Below the pieces are notes generated by a model that saw nothing but the letters and a program-made list of their open reading frames with translations, ran no database searches and had not been told where the DNA came from. Positions 5,380 to 6,302 of a stretch of 6,302 nt of DNA are shown here, in pieces (the stretch's first letter is position 1; the number at the start of each line of letters is the position of its first letter). Position numbers and translations under genes: made by a program. Source of the DNA: CBDUUP01 sp965370435 (lineage in GTDB: Bacteria; Chloroflexota; Anaerolineae; Anaerolineales; UBA11579); contig CBDUUP010000272.1 of assembly GCA_965370435.1 (NCBI GenBank), forward strand, positions 1 through 6,302. The letters run 5' to 3'.

Positions 5380-5404
5380 TTGAGGAATTAAACTAAACCT
5401 GGAC
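5380..5404 (+). repeat. 25-bp imperfect direct repeat, right copy
   Basis: It begins TTGAGGAATTAAACTAAA and matches the copy at 2093-2117 at 22 of 25 positions. It starts 10 bp after the dehydrogenase stop and sits just upstream of the hydrolase promoter. The interval between copies contains the MITE and the two-gene operon. Confidence 0.6.
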
Positions 5405-5425
5405 ACTGATTCATTGATTCGTGGT

Positions 5426-5431
5426 TATAAT
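5426..5431 (+). promoter_or_regulatory. Probable -10 element for the MBL-fold hydrolase gene
   Basis: TATAAT is a perfect -10. No good -35 lies at 16-18 bp. TGGACA (5400-5405), inside the end of the right direct repeat, is close to TTGACA but spaced 20 bp away, so it may contribute little. Transcription from near 5438 would give a leader of about 60 nt. The absence of a terminator after 5370 means read-through from the upstream operon is also possible. Confidence 0.4.
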
Positions 5432-5498
5432 TTTCCAGGTGATTGGGTATATTTGGTTTGATTTCTCTATAGACCATCAACCACTCACGGAGGCCGCC

Positions 5499-6128
5499 AT
5501 GCTCGAATTGCGGCAGAGATCGTTTGGCGACTATGGCGTCAACTGCTACCTCCTCATCTCGCCCGACCGATCGGAGGCTTTCCTGGTGGACCCCGGCGCG
5601 GAGGCCGAGGCCATCCTGGATTGGGTCGGGGACTTGAAAATTTCCCGGATCTTCATCACCCACGGACACCGCGACCACGTCGAGGCGTTGGAGGAAGTCC
5701 GCCAGGGGTTGAAAGCCCCGGTCGGCATCCACCCCGCGGATGCGGAGAAGTTCGAGCTGCAAGCGGATTTCGACCTGCAAGACGGCGACGAATACGCCCT
5801 GAGCGGGGGCAAGATTGACCTGGTTCACCTGCCCGGCCACACCCCGGGGCAAGTCGGGTTGCGGCTGATTGAAGGAGGGCAATTCAACTGCGTCGTTGTC
5901 GGGGACGCCATTTTCCCCGGTGGGCCGGGCGCAACCGCCTCCAACGATGCTCTGGCCGAATCCATCGAGACCCTGGCGCGCACCGTCTTCACCTGGCCGG
6001 ACGCCACCCACCTCCACCCCGGCCACGGAGAGGCCGCCACCGTAGGCGCGGAGCGGGCCGCTTTCGAGGCATTTAGGGCACAGCCGCTGCCGCCGGATTT
6101 GCAGGATAATGTGACCTGGGAAGATTAA
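5499..6128 (+). CDS. MBL-fold metallo-hydrolase (glyoxalase II-like)
   Basis: The product has 209 residues. The ATG at 5499 is preferred over the upstream GTG at 5421 because GGAGG (5489-5493) precedes it by 5 nt and the fold begins directly (RSFGDYGVNCYLL). The metal-ligand set is complete: THGHRDH gives His55, His57, Asp59 and His60; His114 is in LPGHTPGQ; Asp136 is in VVGDAIF; His176 is in LHPGHGE. This is a compact cytoplasmic hydrolase of the metallo-beta-lactamase superfamily, whose members cleave thioesters such as S-lactoylglutathione and other substrates. The long glyoxalase II C-terminal substrate domain is missing, so a glutathione role is not implied. GC is about 62% in one 60-base line, similar to the 1209-1925 gene and above the operon before it. 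Confidence 0.85.
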   Translation: MLELRQRSFGDYGVNCYLLISPDRSEAFLVDPGAEAEAILDWVGDLKISRIFITHGHRDHVEALEEVRQGLKAPVGIHPADAEKFELQADFDLQDGDEYALSGGKIDLVHLPGHTPGQVGLRLIEGGQFNCVVVGDAIFPGGPGATASNDALAESIETLARTVFTWPDATHLHPGHGEAATVGAERAAFEAFRAQPLPPDLQDNVTWED

Positions 6129-6188
6129 AACTTTTTTCACCACAGAGACACAGAGAATGTCGCTCCGCTAGGAGAGAAAAACTTTTTT
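6127..6188 (+). repeat. Short dispersed repeat (CACCACAGAGACACAGAG) between 11-bp direct repeats
   Basis: TTCACCACAGAGACACAGAG at 6136-6155 is a variant of the repeat at 1153-1187, in the opposite orientation. An exact 11-bp direct repeat AAAACTTTTTT flanks it (6127-6137 and 6178-6188), as if the core had inserted and duplicated its target. A small hairpin CTCC-GCTA-GGAG lies at 6163-6174. It fills the gap between the hydrolase stop and the ribosome site of the next gene, and the first T-run has no stem before it. Confidence 0.55.
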
Positions 6189-6204
6189 ATAAAGGAGAAA
6201 AATC

Positions 6205-6302
6205 ATGGAATGGATCTTCACCATTTTGAGTTGTGTCGTAGTCAGCGCGGTCGTCTTTTTGCTGATGCTCTTGCCTTCCTCCATCAAGCTCATCTACCAA
6301 TA
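6205..6302 (+). CDS. Partial membrane-anchored protein, possibly SPFH/slipin N-terminus
   Basis: The frame is open from ATG 6205 to the window end (32 complete codons). AAAGGAG at 6191-6197 precedes it by 7 nt. The visible part is one membrane helix (about residues 3-24) followed by SSIKLIYQ. A single N-terminal helix followed by a strand of this kind is typical of SPFH (stomatin/slipin) proteins, where an EYERGVVFRLG-like motif normally follows. That motif is outside the window, so the family is a guess and only the anchored start is seen. Confidence 0.5.
   Translation, partial: MEWIFTILSCVVVSAVVFLLMLLPSSIKLIYQ

Noticed and set aside
5421..5498. Longer start for the hydrolase at GTG 5421
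   Set aside because: It overlaps the TATAAT promoter element, has no ribosome site, and adds residues unlike the family. ATG 5499 has GGAGG in place.
5388..6143. 251-residue open frame on the minus strand
   Set aside because: It is antisense to the MBL-fold gene, whose metal motifs are intact, and shows no motif of its own.

Overview
The window looks like chromosomal DNA of an uncultured, probably anaerobic bacterium of the Chloroflexota (Anaerolineae type). This is inferred from protein style only: a Chloroflexi-like lipoprotein domain, a four-helix membrane protein that looks lineage-specific, and common intergenic repeat families. There is no rRNA, tRNA or marker gene to prove it.

Layout. 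Positions 1-852 hold two minus-strand genes joined by a 4-bp ATGA overlap: a small lipoprotein, then a membrane protein cut by the window edge (possibly the N-terminus of a CPBP-type intramembrane protease). Positions 853-1208 are non-coding and carry a large palindromic four-way-junction repeat and a short dispersed repeat. Positions 1209-1925 encode a four-helix membrane protein on the minus strand. Its promoter is nearly ideal and contains three alternating GTTCTA/TAGAAC half-sites exactly 10 bp apart. Positions 2093-2520 are non-coding and hold a direct-repeat copy, a complete 130-bp MITE (23-bp inverted repeats and a perfect 8-bp target duplication), an extended -10 promoter and a leader of about 180 nt.

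The centre, 2521-5370, is a two-gene plus-strand operon. The first gene fuses a B12-binding (GlmS-like) domain to a glutamate-mutase-E-like TIM barrel. The second encodes an opine-dehydrogenase-family NAD(P) oxidoreductase with its His/Arg/Asp catalytic set visible. The mutase keeps the cobalamin-ligand histidine but has Cys in place of the usual Asp of DxHxxG, and it appears to lack the glutamate-binding arginines and tyrosines of GlmE. The pair may therefore rearrange a different amino acid and oxidise or reductively condense the product. This is the best candidate in the window for an undescribed pathway. The block is lower in GC than its flanks and is bracketed by 25-bp imperfect direct repeats (22/25), which suggests acquisition as a unit.

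Downstream, 5499-6128 encodes a metallo-beta-lactamase-fold hydrolase with a full metal-ligand set. A short repeat-bearing gap follows. A partial membrane-anchored protein, possibly SPFH/slipin, begins at 6205 and runs off the end.
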